A stretch of 64,000 nucleotides of DNA, taken from positions 434,001-498,000 of the forward strand of contig NZ_CP091244.1 in NCBI RefSeq assembly GCF_021650935.1. Reading direction: 5' to 3'. Below are positions 27,930 through 36,897 of this stretch, one piece after another. Each line of letters starts with the position of its first letter. Within the stretch, counting starts at the first letter, position 1. Position numbers and translations under genes: made by a program. This DNA comes from Thiothrix winogradskyi (GTDB lineage: Bacteria > Pseudomonadota > Gammaproteobacteria > Thiotrichales > Thiotrichaceae). The notes below the pieces were generated by a model. It made no database searches, had not been told where the DNA came from, and was given only the letters and a program-made list of their open reading frames with translations.

Positions 27930-28846
27930 TGGACATTACGGATAAGCGTTAGCCCCATGCCAACATCGCTTGCGTCATTGGTTAGCCCAACATCAAAACT
28001 GGTTTCAAGGCGGGTTTTATCATCTAATCGATAATCTACCGTCCCACCCAGTGAAATAGGCTCAGAACTTGAGCCATTCAGGGCTTTTCCGTTGTATTGG
28101 GTTTCTGTCTGATATTGCCCTGAAATCCGCCCCGACATGCTAATAGAGCGGTTGACGGCAAGCCCTGAACCGATGCTGTAGGTGAGTGCTTTGCCCGGTT
28201 GGGTGCGGATACCATCCTGATCATCCGCCAGGATATGGTTATAACCAACATTTAAGAATACCACGGCAGGGTCTATGGATTTGGATATGCCAAGTCCTAC
28301 GGCAGCCGTCCTGAAGTTTGAACCTACGGCTAACTTGCTGGCATCACTGGAATTTGACTTTTTATCTAGCGGAAAGCTGAGGTTGGCAGAAGCCGTGATG
28401 GAAGGGGACGTGTTTGATTCAGCTTTCAGCTTACGCATTGCGCCGATAGTGGCATTCCCAATACCTGAACCATTGTTACTGACGACGCTGTTAATGGTTG
28501 CCGTTTCGGATTTATTCTGGATTAGCGCAATTGAGGCATTGACTTCGGTGTCTTGGGTAACACCGTAACCAATACTCAATGGGATAGAAAAAGATCTGTC
28601 TTTGCTTTTCCTGAGGTTTATCTGCTTTTCATCAGTGCTGTAGTTAAAACCTAGTGAAAAATACATGTCTTTTGGTTTGAGAAGGACTTCAGATTCCCGC
28701 AGGAATAAAAGGTGGCTTTTAGTGTTTTCATCCTTCTTGCCTATAGTAGTTAGTGCCGAATCACCTTCATCAGCCAATACTTGTACATTACTAAAAACAA
28801 CAGCCAAGAAGATACAGCACTGTAACAGAACTTTTAAAGAAAACAT
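27926..28846 (-). CDS. Outer-membrane beta-barrel candidate of the GG-peptide cluster
   Basis: 306 residues from the ATG at 28846 (the frame opens 10 codons earlier). A signal peptide (LLQCCIFLAVVFSNVQVLA) leads into a sequence dominated by alternating polar/hydrophobic strands (YFSLGFNYST, SIPLSIGYGV, TEVNASIALIQ, RTAAVGLGIS, LETSFDVGLT), ending ...GMGLTLIRNVQ; it lacks the usual terminal aromatic residue. It resembles transporter-type barrels such as the one in amyloid (Fap) operons in general design only. It overlaps the C39 gene by four bases. A role in passing the matured peptide across the outer membrane is inferred. Confidence 0.6.
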   Translation of the reverse strand: MFSLKVLLQCCIFLAVVFSNVQVLADEGDSALTTIGKKDENTKSHLLFLRESEVLLKPKDMYFSLGFNYSTDEKQINLRKSKDRSFSIPLSIGYGVTQDTEVNASIALIQNKSETATINSVVSNNGSGIGNATIGAMRKLKAESNTSPSITASANLSFPLDKKSNSSDASKLAVGSNFRTAAVGLGISKSIDPAVVFLNVGYNHILADDQDGIRTQPGKALTYSIGSGLAVNRSISMSGRISGQYQTETQYNGKALNGSSSEPISLGGTVDYRLDDKTRLETSFDVGLTNDASDVGMGLTLIRNVQ

Positions 28847-28920
28847 GACACTACCATTATTTAACTCATGGGGCATTACTTAATAAACCCCATGATGGTT
28901 TCTGAGTGAAATAAACTATT

Positions 28921-29463
28921 TTATTTTTGCAAGTACTTTAAGGCTGATGGTGTGTCAAGACCATTATCATTAGCTTTCTTCAACCATTGAGATGCAAGCT
29001 TTAAATCTTTAACTACTCCCGAACCATTTGCATACATATTAGCCAACTCCAATTGGGATATACCATCACCTTGTTCAGCCGATTTTTTAAACCAAAAAAA
29101 AGCTTTGCTATCATTTTGAATAGTGCTTTCAAACAAATAAGTATACCCCAAACTTTGCTGAGCTAAAGAATTACCTTTGTCAGCAGCATTTGTAAGCCAT
29201 GCTATTCCTTTCTTAATATCTTTTTCTACTCCATCTCCTTTAAGATATTTATCCCCTAAAAGAGACATAGCCACAACATCACCTTGTTGAGCAGCATTTT
29301 TCATTAAATCGATGTTATTTTCATATTTCTCTACAGTTTTTATTTGTGGATCATTCAAATTAGTGTTAAGCCTATTTGGTGAGGAATCATTATTTGAACA
29401 AGCGCCAATAGAAAAAACCAATGCTAACATATATACAAATATCAGTAGATTTTTATTACTCAT
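28921..29463 (-). CDS. Sel1-repeat lipoprotein
   Basis: 180 residues with a lipoprotein signal (LALVFSIGAC, lipobox IGAC) and three to four Sel1/TPR-like repeats (AQQGDVVAMSLLGDKYLKG, AADKGNSLAQQSLGYTYL, SAEQGDGISQLELANMYANG). Sel1 proteins usually scaffold protein complexes. It lies between the small peptide gene and the barrel gene. It is AT-rich compared with the flanking ygiQ genes, which points to an imported origin of the cluster. Confidence 0.82.
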   Translation of the reverse strand: MSNKNLLIFVYMLALVFSIGACSNNDSSPNRLNTNLNDPQIKTVEKYENNIDLMKNAAQQGDVVAMSLLGDKYLKGDGVEKDIKKGIAWLTNAADKGNSLAQQSLGYTYLFESTIQNDSKAFFWFKKSAEQGDGISQLELANMYANGSGVVKDLKLASQWLKKANDNGLDTPSALKYLQK

Positions 29464-29501
29464 AATATAACCGTAAAAATAAATTTATGCGAAATAATGG
29501 C

Positions 29502-29524
29502 GTGTTCCAGAAAACAAGGAACAC
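29502..29524 (-). terminator. Hairpin between the GG-peptide gene and the Sel1 gene
   Basis: GTGTTCC (29502-29508) pairs with GGAACAC (29518-29524) around a 9-base loop. There is no long T-run on the minus strand, so it may be an attenuator or an mRNA-stabilising stem rather than a full terminator. Its position just after a small structural peptide gene mirrors bacteriocin operons, where it sets a higher level of the peptide. Confidence 0.4.
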
Positions 29525-29543
29525 ACCATCTCAAAAGTATTTT

Positions 29544-29852
29544 TTATCGAGCTACATAATACTTTGATCCAAACCAACCTATTTCAATTCCCTGATAGGT
29601 CTTACTTACAACTCCATTACTAGAGCTACCGCCCTGATAAGTTGTGTATCGATTAGTAGTGCACTGTCCATACCCAATGCTTCTGGGGTTAATAACACAC
29701 AATTTGTAACCACCTCGTAGTTTCCCTGCATCGTTTTTAGACATCACTTGAACAGAATCTTGGGGTACTGAGTTCAGTATGTCCGGGCTATCTGCATAAG
29801 TGGCAGCAGAAGATAAAATCAGCAATACGGCAACACTTGAAACAAACTTCAT
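29544..29852 (-). CDS. Small secreted peptide precursor: Sec signal plus internal double-glycine leader
   Basis: 102 residues. Residues 1-20 form a normal Sec signal peptide ending in ATYA. After a 16-residue spacer comes MSKNDAGKLRGG (37-48), which fits the bacteriocin double-glycine leader position by position: hydrophobic at -12, S at -11, acidic at -8, hydrophobic at -7 and -4, GG at -2/-1. Cleavage there would release a 54-residue, Tyr/Gly-rich product with two cysteines (C52, C64). AAAGGAG precedes the ATG. It leads a minus-strand cluster with a Sel1 lipoprotein, a beta-barrel, a periplasmic C39 peptidase and a subtilase. I do not recognise the mature part; it could be a toxin, a signal or a fibre subunit. 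Confidence 0.8.
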   Translation of the reverse strand: MKFVSSVAVLLILSSAATYADSPDILNSVPQDSVQVMSKNDAGKLRGGYKLCVINPRSIGYGQCTTNRYTTYQGGSSSNGVVSKTYQGIEIGWFGSKYYVAR

Positions 29853-30188
29853 AAGGTAAAACTCCTTTATTGATTGAATACATCGAACTTAGAGTCCAAC
29901 AAATTTAAATAACTTATAAAAATACGTTATTTAATGCATCATTAATTAAATGAACAACAACTAACATGCTCATTAAGCATACAATTGACTTTTCAATTTT
30001 TCAAGTAAAACTTTGTTATTTTTTAGTGAAAACTAGGTAAATTTCAATAATTTCAATAATTTCAATAATTTCAATAATTTCAATAATTTCAATAATTTAT
30101 GGAATACTGTGCCTTATTTTACAATGGAAGTGTAATATATATAATGCATTAAATGGTAGAGAAAGCTGATTTCACTCTGCTTCCTTGT
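29853..30188. other. AT-rich intergenic stretch between cassette 1 and ygiQ copy B
   Basis: About 335 bp of strongly AT-rich DNA without a supportable gene. It must hold the promoter of the GG-peptide cluster (minus strand). It contains the 9-bp minisatellite at 30042-30095. At 30189 the composition changes abruptly to GC-rich ygiQ sequence. Confidence 0.7.
30042..30095. repeat. Minisatellite, six copies of TTTCAATAA
   Basis: Six perfect tandem copies of the 9-mer TTTCAATAA, followed by a partial TTT. The unit has no spacers, so it is not a CRISPR. It lies in the AT-rich stretch upstream of the peptide gene and could vary in copy number by slippage. Confidence 0.92.
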
Positions 30189-31656
30189 CGAAGTCGAACG
30201 CCGCAACGTGCAATGGTTTGAATACGAAGACCCGCGCAGCAAACGCCCCGACGAACACAAGCTGATCTTCCACCCCCGCGCCCGTTTAGACCGCGACACC
30301 ACCGTCATCCGCCTGCCGTCTTACGAAAAAGTCAGCAAAGACAAAGCCTTGTACGCCCACGCCAACCGCGTGCTGCATTTGGAAACCAACCCCGGCAACG
30401 CCCGTGCTTTGGTGCAAAAACACGGCAACATCGACGTGTGGCTGAACCCGCCGCCGATCCCGCTAACCACGCCGGAAATGGATTTCGTGTTCGGGCTGCC
30501 CTACGCACGCTTGCCGCACCCGTCCTATAACGGCGTAAAAATCCCCGCCTATGACATGATTCGTTTCTCGGTGAATATCATGCGCGGCTGCTTTGGTGGC
30601 TGCACCTTCTGTTCGATTACCGAACACGAAGGGCGCATTATCCAAAGCCGTTCCAAAGAATCCATCATTCGTGAAGTCGAGGAAATCCGCGACAAAGTGC
30701 CGGGATTTACCGGGGTAATTTCCGACCTTGGTGGCCCAACCGCGAATATGTACCGCCTCGCCTGCAAAGACCCAAAGATCGAAGCCGCGTGCCGCAAACC
30801 CGCGTGCGTCTACCCCGACGTGTGCCACAACCTCAACACCGACCACGCTGCCTTGAAGGAATTGTACCGCGAAGCGCGTACCCTGCCCGGTATCAAGAAA
30901 ATCCTGATCGGTTCAGGCGTGCGCTATGACCTCGCCATCAAAGACCCCGAATACGTCAAAGAATTGGTGACGCACCACGTCGGCGGCTATTTAAAAATTG
31001 CACCCGAACACACCGAAGCCGCGCCGCTGTCCAAAATGATGAAACCGGGTATCGGCACTTACGACAAATTCAAGCAGCTCTTCGAGAAATACACCAAGGA
31101 GGCGGGCAAGGAACAATACCTGATCCCGTATTTCATCGCCGCGCACCCCGGCACATCCGACGAAGACATGCTCAACCTCGCGCTGTGGCTGAAGAAAAAC
31201 GGCTTCCGCGCCGACCAAGTGCAAGCGTTTTACCCCTCACCGATGGCATCTGCCACCACCATGTACTACAGCGAAAAGAACCCGCTGCACCAAGTCACCT
31301 ACAAAAGCGAAAAGGTCGCCACCGCCAAAACGCCGGAACAGCGCAAGCTGCACAAAGCCTTCCTGCGCTGGCACGACCCGAAGAACTGGCCGCTGCTGCG
31401 CAAAGCGATAGCGGAGATGGGGCGGCAGGAATTGATTGGCGATGGTGAGAACCAGTTGATCCCGCATTACAAGGCGGGCGAGGAACAGTTGGTGTATGAG
31501 GCGCATCGGCGGAAGAATAAGGGTGGGGAGCATCAGAAGCGGGTGGGGAAGGTGTTGACGCAGCATACGGGGTTGCCGCCGAAACCCAAGGCTGATGCCG
31601 GGGGCAAAGGCAAACCTGCCCCCAAACACAAACCATCAAACAAACGGCGGGGTTAA
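30189..31656 (+). pseudogene. YgiQ copy B, 5'-truncated
   Basis: Homology to copy A begins abruptly at CGAAGTCGAA (copy A codon about 264) and continues in frame to its own stop; 488 codons remain. The radical-SAM cysteines are still present, but the first third of the protein is missing. A GTG at 30208 opens a 482-codon frame. The tail differs from copy A (HQKRVGKVLTQHTGLPPK, lacking the PAQAAASKPN segment). The stop overlaps the convergent lipoprotein gene by four bases. Very close similarity to copies A and C shows recent duplication or gene conversion. Confidence 0.92.
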
Positions 31657-32354
31657 TCCAGCGGGCATTTCCCCCCTGCCACCGACTGGTCAAGCCCTCC
31701 AGCCATTGGGTCATAATGGGTACGTTCAACCAAAAACTGGGTAGGGCGTTGGTAAGCCCCCGTTTTGTCGACCCAAAAACCTTCACAACTGGTAGAACCA
31801 CAGGTTGGGCAAGTGCGCCCAGCGCGGGTGACGCTAATGGGACGCTGCACCGGGCTATCCGTTTTAGCTGCTTGTGTCCACTCCATCAGCTTGACGGAAT
31901 GCGCCTTGTCGCTGAACAAAACCCGTGTTACGCCATCCGTACCTTGCTGTACCACCCACAATAACCGCCAGCCATATGGCGTGATCGGCGGACAACTTTT
32001 GTCCTGTATCGCCAGCCATTCCCTTGTTTCCGGGCGGTTGTCGGTTTCCACCGCTAAGCCCACCAATGGACATAATTGCTTTGGTACTACCGCCACCACA
32101 CTTTCTGGCAATGCCTGAATCGCCAGCGGCAAAGCCCCTTCCGGCGGCAACTTGCCTCCAAACGCACGCGCATCTCCCCGCTCCAATGACACGCTCACCG
32201 TATGGTTTGCCAGTTTGTCAAAATCTGCCTGCCCCAGTTTTGCATTCTCCTCAGCAGGCTTGACCCCTTCAGGTTTGCAGCTACTCAATGCTGTAACAGT
32301 GAACAGCAAAACCAGCAAGCAGTGGGCAATTGGGAACTTTGTGTTACGTCTCAT
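31653..32354 (-). CDS. Cysteine-containing lipoprotein of unknown family
   Basis: 233 residues from the ATG at 32354; the frame extends further upstream but without signal. The lipoprotein signal ends LFTVTALSSC with the lipobox LSSC. The mature part carries a C-terminal segment RTCPTCGSTSCEGFW, which looks like a small metal- or disulfide-rich module. I do not recognise the family. It opens cassette 2 on the opposite strand to the large beta-helix gene and may share a divergent promoter region (32355-32551) with it. Confidence 0.65.
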   Translation of the reverse strand: MRRNTKFPIAHCLLVLLFTVTALSSCKPEGVKPAEENAKLGQADFDKLANHTVSVSLERGDARAFGGKLPPEGALPLAIQALPESVVAVVPKQLCPLVGLAVETDNRPETREWLAIQDKSCPPITPYGWRLLWVVQQGTDGVTRVLFSDKAHSVKLMEWTQAAKTDSPVQRPISVTRAGRTCPTCGSTSCEGFWVDKTGAYQRPTQFLVERTHYDPMAGGLDQSVAGGKCPLD

Positions 32355-32551
32355 CGTATCCGTATCCTTTACAAATGTTGGCAGCAATTGTATAGCACAT
32401 AACCAACTGAAATGATTGCCATGTTTTATATTGTTACAATATTTAACAAAAAATATGCAAATGATACTTGAAAAAAAAAAATACAAATGGCGTATAACTA
32501 CCGACCAACGGCATTCATGCACCAACCCCAAGCATCACAGGAGTGAGCCTC

Positions 32552-35521
32552 ATGGCACAAACCGTTTCTGACAAGCATACCCGTTATGCTTTCCATGCCA
32601 GCCAGTTAAACGAAGCAAAAGATACCATCCGCAGGACACGCCGGTATTTCTTCCCTGCTGATCAACTGCCACCGGAAGGTGAAGACGGGGACTGGAACAA
32701 ATGGTTGGTGACAGTTACCGTTGAACAATGTTCCCTGTATGCTACGGTCAATAAACTCAAATCTGACCCGGCGGCTGACCCTGCCAAACTCACCACGATG
32801 GAAACCGCCATGAACAAGTATGTGGTGGACTATAACGCAGCGGTAGCCGCGTATCCCCAACAGATGGCAGAGATGCAAACACTGGAAAGCACTAACGACA
32901 AGTTCCTTGCGCCCGAAAGTAAGCTCAACGAGTATCTGCACGTATTGGATGAAGAAACGTGCAGCTACCTCTGTGCCGGAACAAGTAACAGCCCAACCCA
33001 ACAAAGCCCATCTGCCCCTTGCCCATGTCAGTTTTTTGGTGAGAAAACCATTGAACTAACCGGAAGCCAAACCGACGCGGTACGGGTTTGGAACAGCAAT
33101 TCCCACCTCAAAAGCCTGACGGTCATCGACAACCGCACCTACACGGAAGCACATCGGGATGCCATCCAATTAATTCCACCAAAAATGACCGACAAAACCC
33201 GTAAGATAAAAATGTTAAAGGACGGGTTTGAGCAAGAGCAGGACTGGATACTGTGCGACCAGATGTCCGCTGCCATCCTTGAAAATGTCACGGTTGAGGC
33301 TTGCACAGTCAAAGCCCCCGGTGGTCCTTTGCAGGGGATATTCAGCAGTGACGGGCTATTTTCCAGCCTAAAAATACTCAACAACACCATCCAGACCGCT
33401 GGCGAACACGCCATCACCATCAACGGCTTCCTGAGCGGGGAAATCTCCGGCAACACCTTGCAGGCAGTCGCCGGAAAAACGCCATCCATCCGCCTCTACC
33501 CGACCCGCATTGGTGGCAACCAAGCGGAAGAAGGCGTGGCATGGATTCTCAGTTTTGCCAACGAAGGTGGCAGCAACCCGGTGTTGCAATACGGCAAACC
33601 AGTGTTGGGCAACAACCCTTTGGTCGGGGTGGCAGGCAAAACCCAAGCCGAACTGATTGACGCACGTTCCGATATGCCGGAAAACTACCGCTGGAACAGT
33701 TTCGGGCTGGAGAACTTCCGCTACTACGCTTTCCGTGACGAGTTCAGCACCCTGACCTTCGGGCAATACCGCACCCTTGACGGCGGAAAATATTACATCC
33801 AACTGAAGGCATGGCTGGAAGATCGGATTGCCGAATACACCAACGGTATCCGCAAGATGAAGGGCTATCTACCGGACATCGCCGACATCCTGAAAGATGA
33901 ACGCCACACCCAGGTGCTGCCAACCCTGCAAAAAGCACTGACAAACGCAGTCAACAGCAGCAACTACGATCATGTCAGCATCTCCAACTTCCCCGAAACC
34001 CCGATCAAGGTGTTTGTTGCCAAACAGATTGCGCTTCGGCATGGCACACTGAAAAAACTGGTGGCATTGAATGGGATGGTGCGCAACGACCTCCCCAACC
34101 TGACCGCACAGGACATGGAAAACCGCAGGCAGGCAACGCTCAAGTACCTGCTGGATGCAACCCAACTGGCGAATACAACCCCTAACCCTCTGTCAGACCC
34201 CACACTCCAGTCTGGGACTCAGGGTGAAACAGGAGGAACAACAGGCAGTGCCGCCACACCAACTGCTCCCGAACCCGTCAAAGCCACCGGCGCTTATGGC
34301 ACGGGTCTGAAAGATGACCTGATGGCAACTGCCACCAGCGTTGCCCAAGACGAGGAAATTACCTTCTTCTTCAAGGATGGTTCCACCTACAACAGCGGTT
34401 ACACCTTCTTCTGGCGTGTCGCCAACATCGACAGCAGTGTGGTGGCATTTGGCAGCAGTCCGCGTTACACCATCAACACCAGCAAGCTGGATGTGAAGGC
34501 TGACCACCGGATTCAGGTCGTGCTGCGTCAAGGTGATGTCACTCTATCTGGCGGGGCATTGTTCGGGGTAACGGCAAAAGCAGCAGCCGCAAGCCCGGAA
34601 CAGTCAACACCAACACCTACGGAAACAGCCCCGACGACCCTGACAAAAAACTACGGCGCACTCAAAATTCTCGCCCAACCGCTAACCGTCCAGCAGAGCG
34701 ACAGCATCACCTTCTCGGCTGATGCCAGCACACATTCCAATGCAGGCGATAAACTCGCCTGGTTCTGGTCGGCGAACGGCAAGACTGCCAGCACTGCCAC
34801 CCTCACCCTCGACACCACCGGGCTTGCTGTCGGTGAATACAATGTCAAAGCCACACTGTATGTGACCCCGGCAGGAACGACGCAACGTACCGCCATTGCA
34901 GGCAGTGCCATGTTTACTGTGACTGTAAAGGCGGCAGCACCAGAACCACAAGCATCGCCAGCACCTGTATTACCCAAGCCACTGACAGCCAGTGGCGACC
35001 TGAAAGCGTATATCCGTGTCAGCGAAACCAGCGTTCCGCAAGGCAACAGCATCACCTTCTCGATTGACCCGAACTACCTTGCCGAGCAACAGCAAGGGGC
35101 AAAACTGACGTATTACTGGACAGCACCTACCAATTCCGGCAACCCCGCAGGGCAAGTAGCTACCTACACCATCAAGACTGATACACTTGTACCCGGCAAT
35201 AACCATGTGGTGAAAGTAACCCTGTACAAGCAGTTGGATGGCAGCACCACCAGAACATCAATCGGTGGGGTGGCGACGTTTGGGGTGACGGCAGCCGCAC
35301 CAACAACAGGTACGATCAACGTAGTGGTTATGGATATTGATACCCAACAGCCGATTGCAGGGGAACAATACACCCTGATACTAGATGCTGACCCAGCCAA
35401 GAAGAGCTATCCCGGTACAACGGAGGCTGATGGTAGCATTTTGGTGAAAAATATACCGTTAGGCAGCTATACCCTTATCTTTACAAACCCTGCATTCCTC
35501 AGCGCAGAAATCGTCCTGTAA
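32552..35521 (+). CDS. Large beta-helix protein with Ig/PKD-like repeats and a Cna-B-like end
   Basis: 989 residues from the ATG at 32552, eight bases after AGGAG. No signal peptide. The N-terminal 150 residues are helical, with a cysteine cluster around 137-155. A right-handed beta-helix region follows (residues about 190-330: LENVTVEACTV, LKILNNTIQTAGEHAITINGF, GEISGNTLQAV). After a helical segment come three similar Ig/PKD-like modules, each with a serine/aspartate strand pattern such as VQQSDSITFSADAS and VPQGNSITFSIDPN. They are separated by Ala/Pro/Thr-rich linkers. The end (INVVVMDIDTQQPIAGEQYTL) resembles a Cna-B or carboxypeptidase-regulatory fold. It is followed by the pore-like gene, 14 bp away. 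It could be a delivery or adhesion component of that system; its function is unknown. Confidence 0.75.
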   Translation: MAQTVSDKHTRYAFHASQLNEAKDTIRRTRRYFFPADQLPPEGEDGDWNKWLVTVTVEQCSLYATVNKLKSDPAADPAKLTTMETAMNKYVVDYNAAVAAYPQQMAEMQTLESTNDKFLAPESKLNEYLHVLDEETCSYLCAGTSNSPTQQSPSAPCPCQFFGEKTIELTGSQTDAVRVWNSNSHLKSLTVIDNRTYTEAHRDAIQLIPPKMTDKTRKIKMLKDGFEQEQDWILCDQMSAAILENVTVEACTVKAPGGPLQGIFSSDGLFSSLKILNNTIQTAGEHAITINGFLSGEISGNTLQAVAGKTPSIRLYPTRIGGNQAEEGVAWILSFANEGGSNPVLQYGKPVLGNNPLVGVAGKTQAELIDARSDMPENYRWNSFGLENFRYYAFRDEFSTLTFGQYRTLDGGKYYIQLKAWLEDRIAEYTNGIRKMKGYLPDIADILKDERHTQVLPTLQKALTNAVNSSNYDHVSISNFPETPIKVFVAKQIALRHGTLKKLVALNGMVRNDLPNLTAQDMENRRQATLKYLLDATQLANTTPNPLSDPTLQSGTQGETGGTTGSAATPTAPEPVKATGAYGTGLKDDLMATATSVAQDEEITFFFKDGSTYNSGYTFFWRVANIDSSVVAFGSSPRYTINTSKLDVKADHRIQVVLRQGDVTLSGGALFGVTAKAAAASPEQSTPTPTETAPTTLTKNYGALKILAQPLTVQQSDSITFSADASTHSNAGDKLAWFWSANGKTASTATLTLDTTGLAVGEYNVKATLYVTPAGTTQRTAIAGSAMFTVTVKAAAPEPQASPAPVLPKPLTASGDLKAYIRVSETSVPQGNSITFSIDPNYLAEQQQGAKLTYYWTAPTNSGNPAGQVATYTIKTDTLVPGNNHVVKVTLYKQLDGSTTRTSIGGVATFGVTAAAPTTGTINVVVMDIDTQQPIAGEQYTLILDADPAKKSYPGTTEADGSILVKNIPLGSYTLIFTNPAFLSAEIVL

Positions 35522-35535
35522 ATTCGGAGGCTATC

Positions 35536-36897
35536 ATGTCAACAAATTCATCATGCAGCGTTACCCTCAATTGTGGTGCAACCGACAACAAAACCACAGT
35601 GCGCATCAAAGCAACGGGTAACTTATTCAGCTTCCGTGCGCCGTCTGACACAAGGATCAGTGCAACAGGTACAGTTGATGGAAAAACAATTAACCTTACC
35701 CCTAACAAATCCGCAAAGCTTTGGAATACGTTGGCAGGCAGCCAACAAGGTTCTGTTAAGCTGAACCTGAATGGGCATGAACTTGAACTGATCAAAGAGT
35801 TGGCGCAATATGCAGGACAGATTGTAAAGTCAGAAGACTTGAAAGTTATGGTCTATAGTCCCAACAACATTAATTATTCATTACCTACGACAAGATCTTC
35901 GCTACTGTATCCTTACCTGTTCGACGAGTGTTTGCGTGAAATAGACAGTTCAGTTCCTAACGGAACGGAAGCGTGGCAGAAAGAGTCACTAGTCAAAGCA
36001 CAGGTACAAGCTGCCCAAGCTGACAAATACGAGGTTCAAATGATTGAAGCTCCAGCAAAAATACCCGACAGGGAGTTTGACTTCTCCAAACTTGACGATG
36101 TGGAGACATTTTATACACTATTGAATGATCCGCTATTGGGACCGCCTACAGGTAATTTTATCGTATTGGCAATCACTGTTCTTTCTATGGGTAATTCAAC
36201 GGCAGCACGTATGTTTTGGCAGCAAATGTTAACTACCCCAAAGGTGAAAGTAGTCAGCATTGAAGGTAAAAAATTCATGTATTTTCACGGTGGTCAAAAT
36301 TTTCAGACACTTATGACCGCTACTACAGAAAAAGCACTTGCCATTGCCAGAGAAGAATTGATTCGGATACTAACCAAAACAGATCCTGATTTGTGGAATT
36401 TAGGGTTAGACCGCATTGAAGCCAAAGTAGACGAACGGCTAGCCAGAGCCAATGCAACCTATATTGAAGCAGGCAAAGGCTATCGAGTCGGGATAGCGAG
36501 TTCCAAAGTTGCTAAAGTAGAACAATTTTTTGCCCCAACAGTAGACAACCTCGCTAAAGGTAACGTACTGGGAGTTTGGATCGTAGTTGGTATTGAGAGC
36601 TTTAAGTATGCCGCTACACCAGAAGCAGATCGCTATCTCAGTGATTTCATCATTTCATTGGGAACATCGCTTACCAAGTTTGCAATTGCAACAGCAGGGG
36701 GAATTTTACTTGCTGGTGCATTTCTTTCCGGTGGATGGGTTATTGTGGCAGGATTAGGGCTTGGCTTTGTTCTTGGCTGGATACTAGATGTAGTTGACAA
36801 CGAATTGGGAGTAACAAATGCAATGAAAGAGGCTTTTAAAAATGTATTACCTCAAGATCCCGACTCAATTTACACAGGTGCTATGATCGCACCATGA
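35536..36897 (+). CDS. Candidate pore-forming effector with C-terminal hydrophobic hairpin
   Basis: 453 residues, family not recognised. The first 370 residues are soluble and mixed, with a conserved-looking N-terminal beta domain (CSVTLNCGATDNKTTVRIKATG) and a long helical region. Near 385-425 there is a glycine/alanine-rich hydrophobic hairpin (AIATAGGILLAGAFLSGG, then WVIVAGLGLGFVLGWIL) followed by an acidic helix, VVDNELGVTNAMKEAF. This arrangement recalls colicin-type or type VI pore-forming effectors. The stop overlaps the next gene, a polytopic membrane protein, by four bases (ATGA), as in effector-immunity pairs. GGAGG lies before the ATG. Confidence 0.6.
   Translation: MSTNSSCSVTLNCGATDNKTTVRIKATGNLFSFRAPSDTRISATGTVDGKTINLTPNKSAKLWNTLAGSQQGSVKLNLNGHELELIKELAQYAGQIVKSEDLKVMVYSPNNINYSLPTTRSSLLYPYLFDECLREIDSSVPNGTEAWQKESLVKAQVQAAQADKYEVQMIEAPAKIPDREFDFSKLDDVETFYTLLNDPLLGPPTGNFIVLAITVLSMGNSTAARMFWQQMLTTPKVKVVSIEGKKFMYFHGGQNFQTLMTATTEKALAIAREELIRILTKTDPDLWNLGLDRIEAKVDERLARANATYIEAGKGYRVGIASSKVAKVEQFFAPTVDNLAKGNVLGVWIVVGIESFKYAATPEADRYLSDFIISLGTSLTKFAIATAGGILLAGAFLSGGWVIVAGLGLGFVLGWILDVVDNELGVTNAMKEAFKNVLPQDPDSIYTGAMIAP

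Noticed and set aside
25255..29852. Assignment of cassette 1 as a functional-amyloid (Fap) operon
   Set aside because: C39 peptidase and barrel are shared themes, but there is no repeat-containing amyloid subunit, and the small protein has a GG leader instead.
30042..30095. Tandem 9-mers considered as a CRISPR array
   Set aside because: Units are contiguous without spacers and too short; no cas genes in the window.
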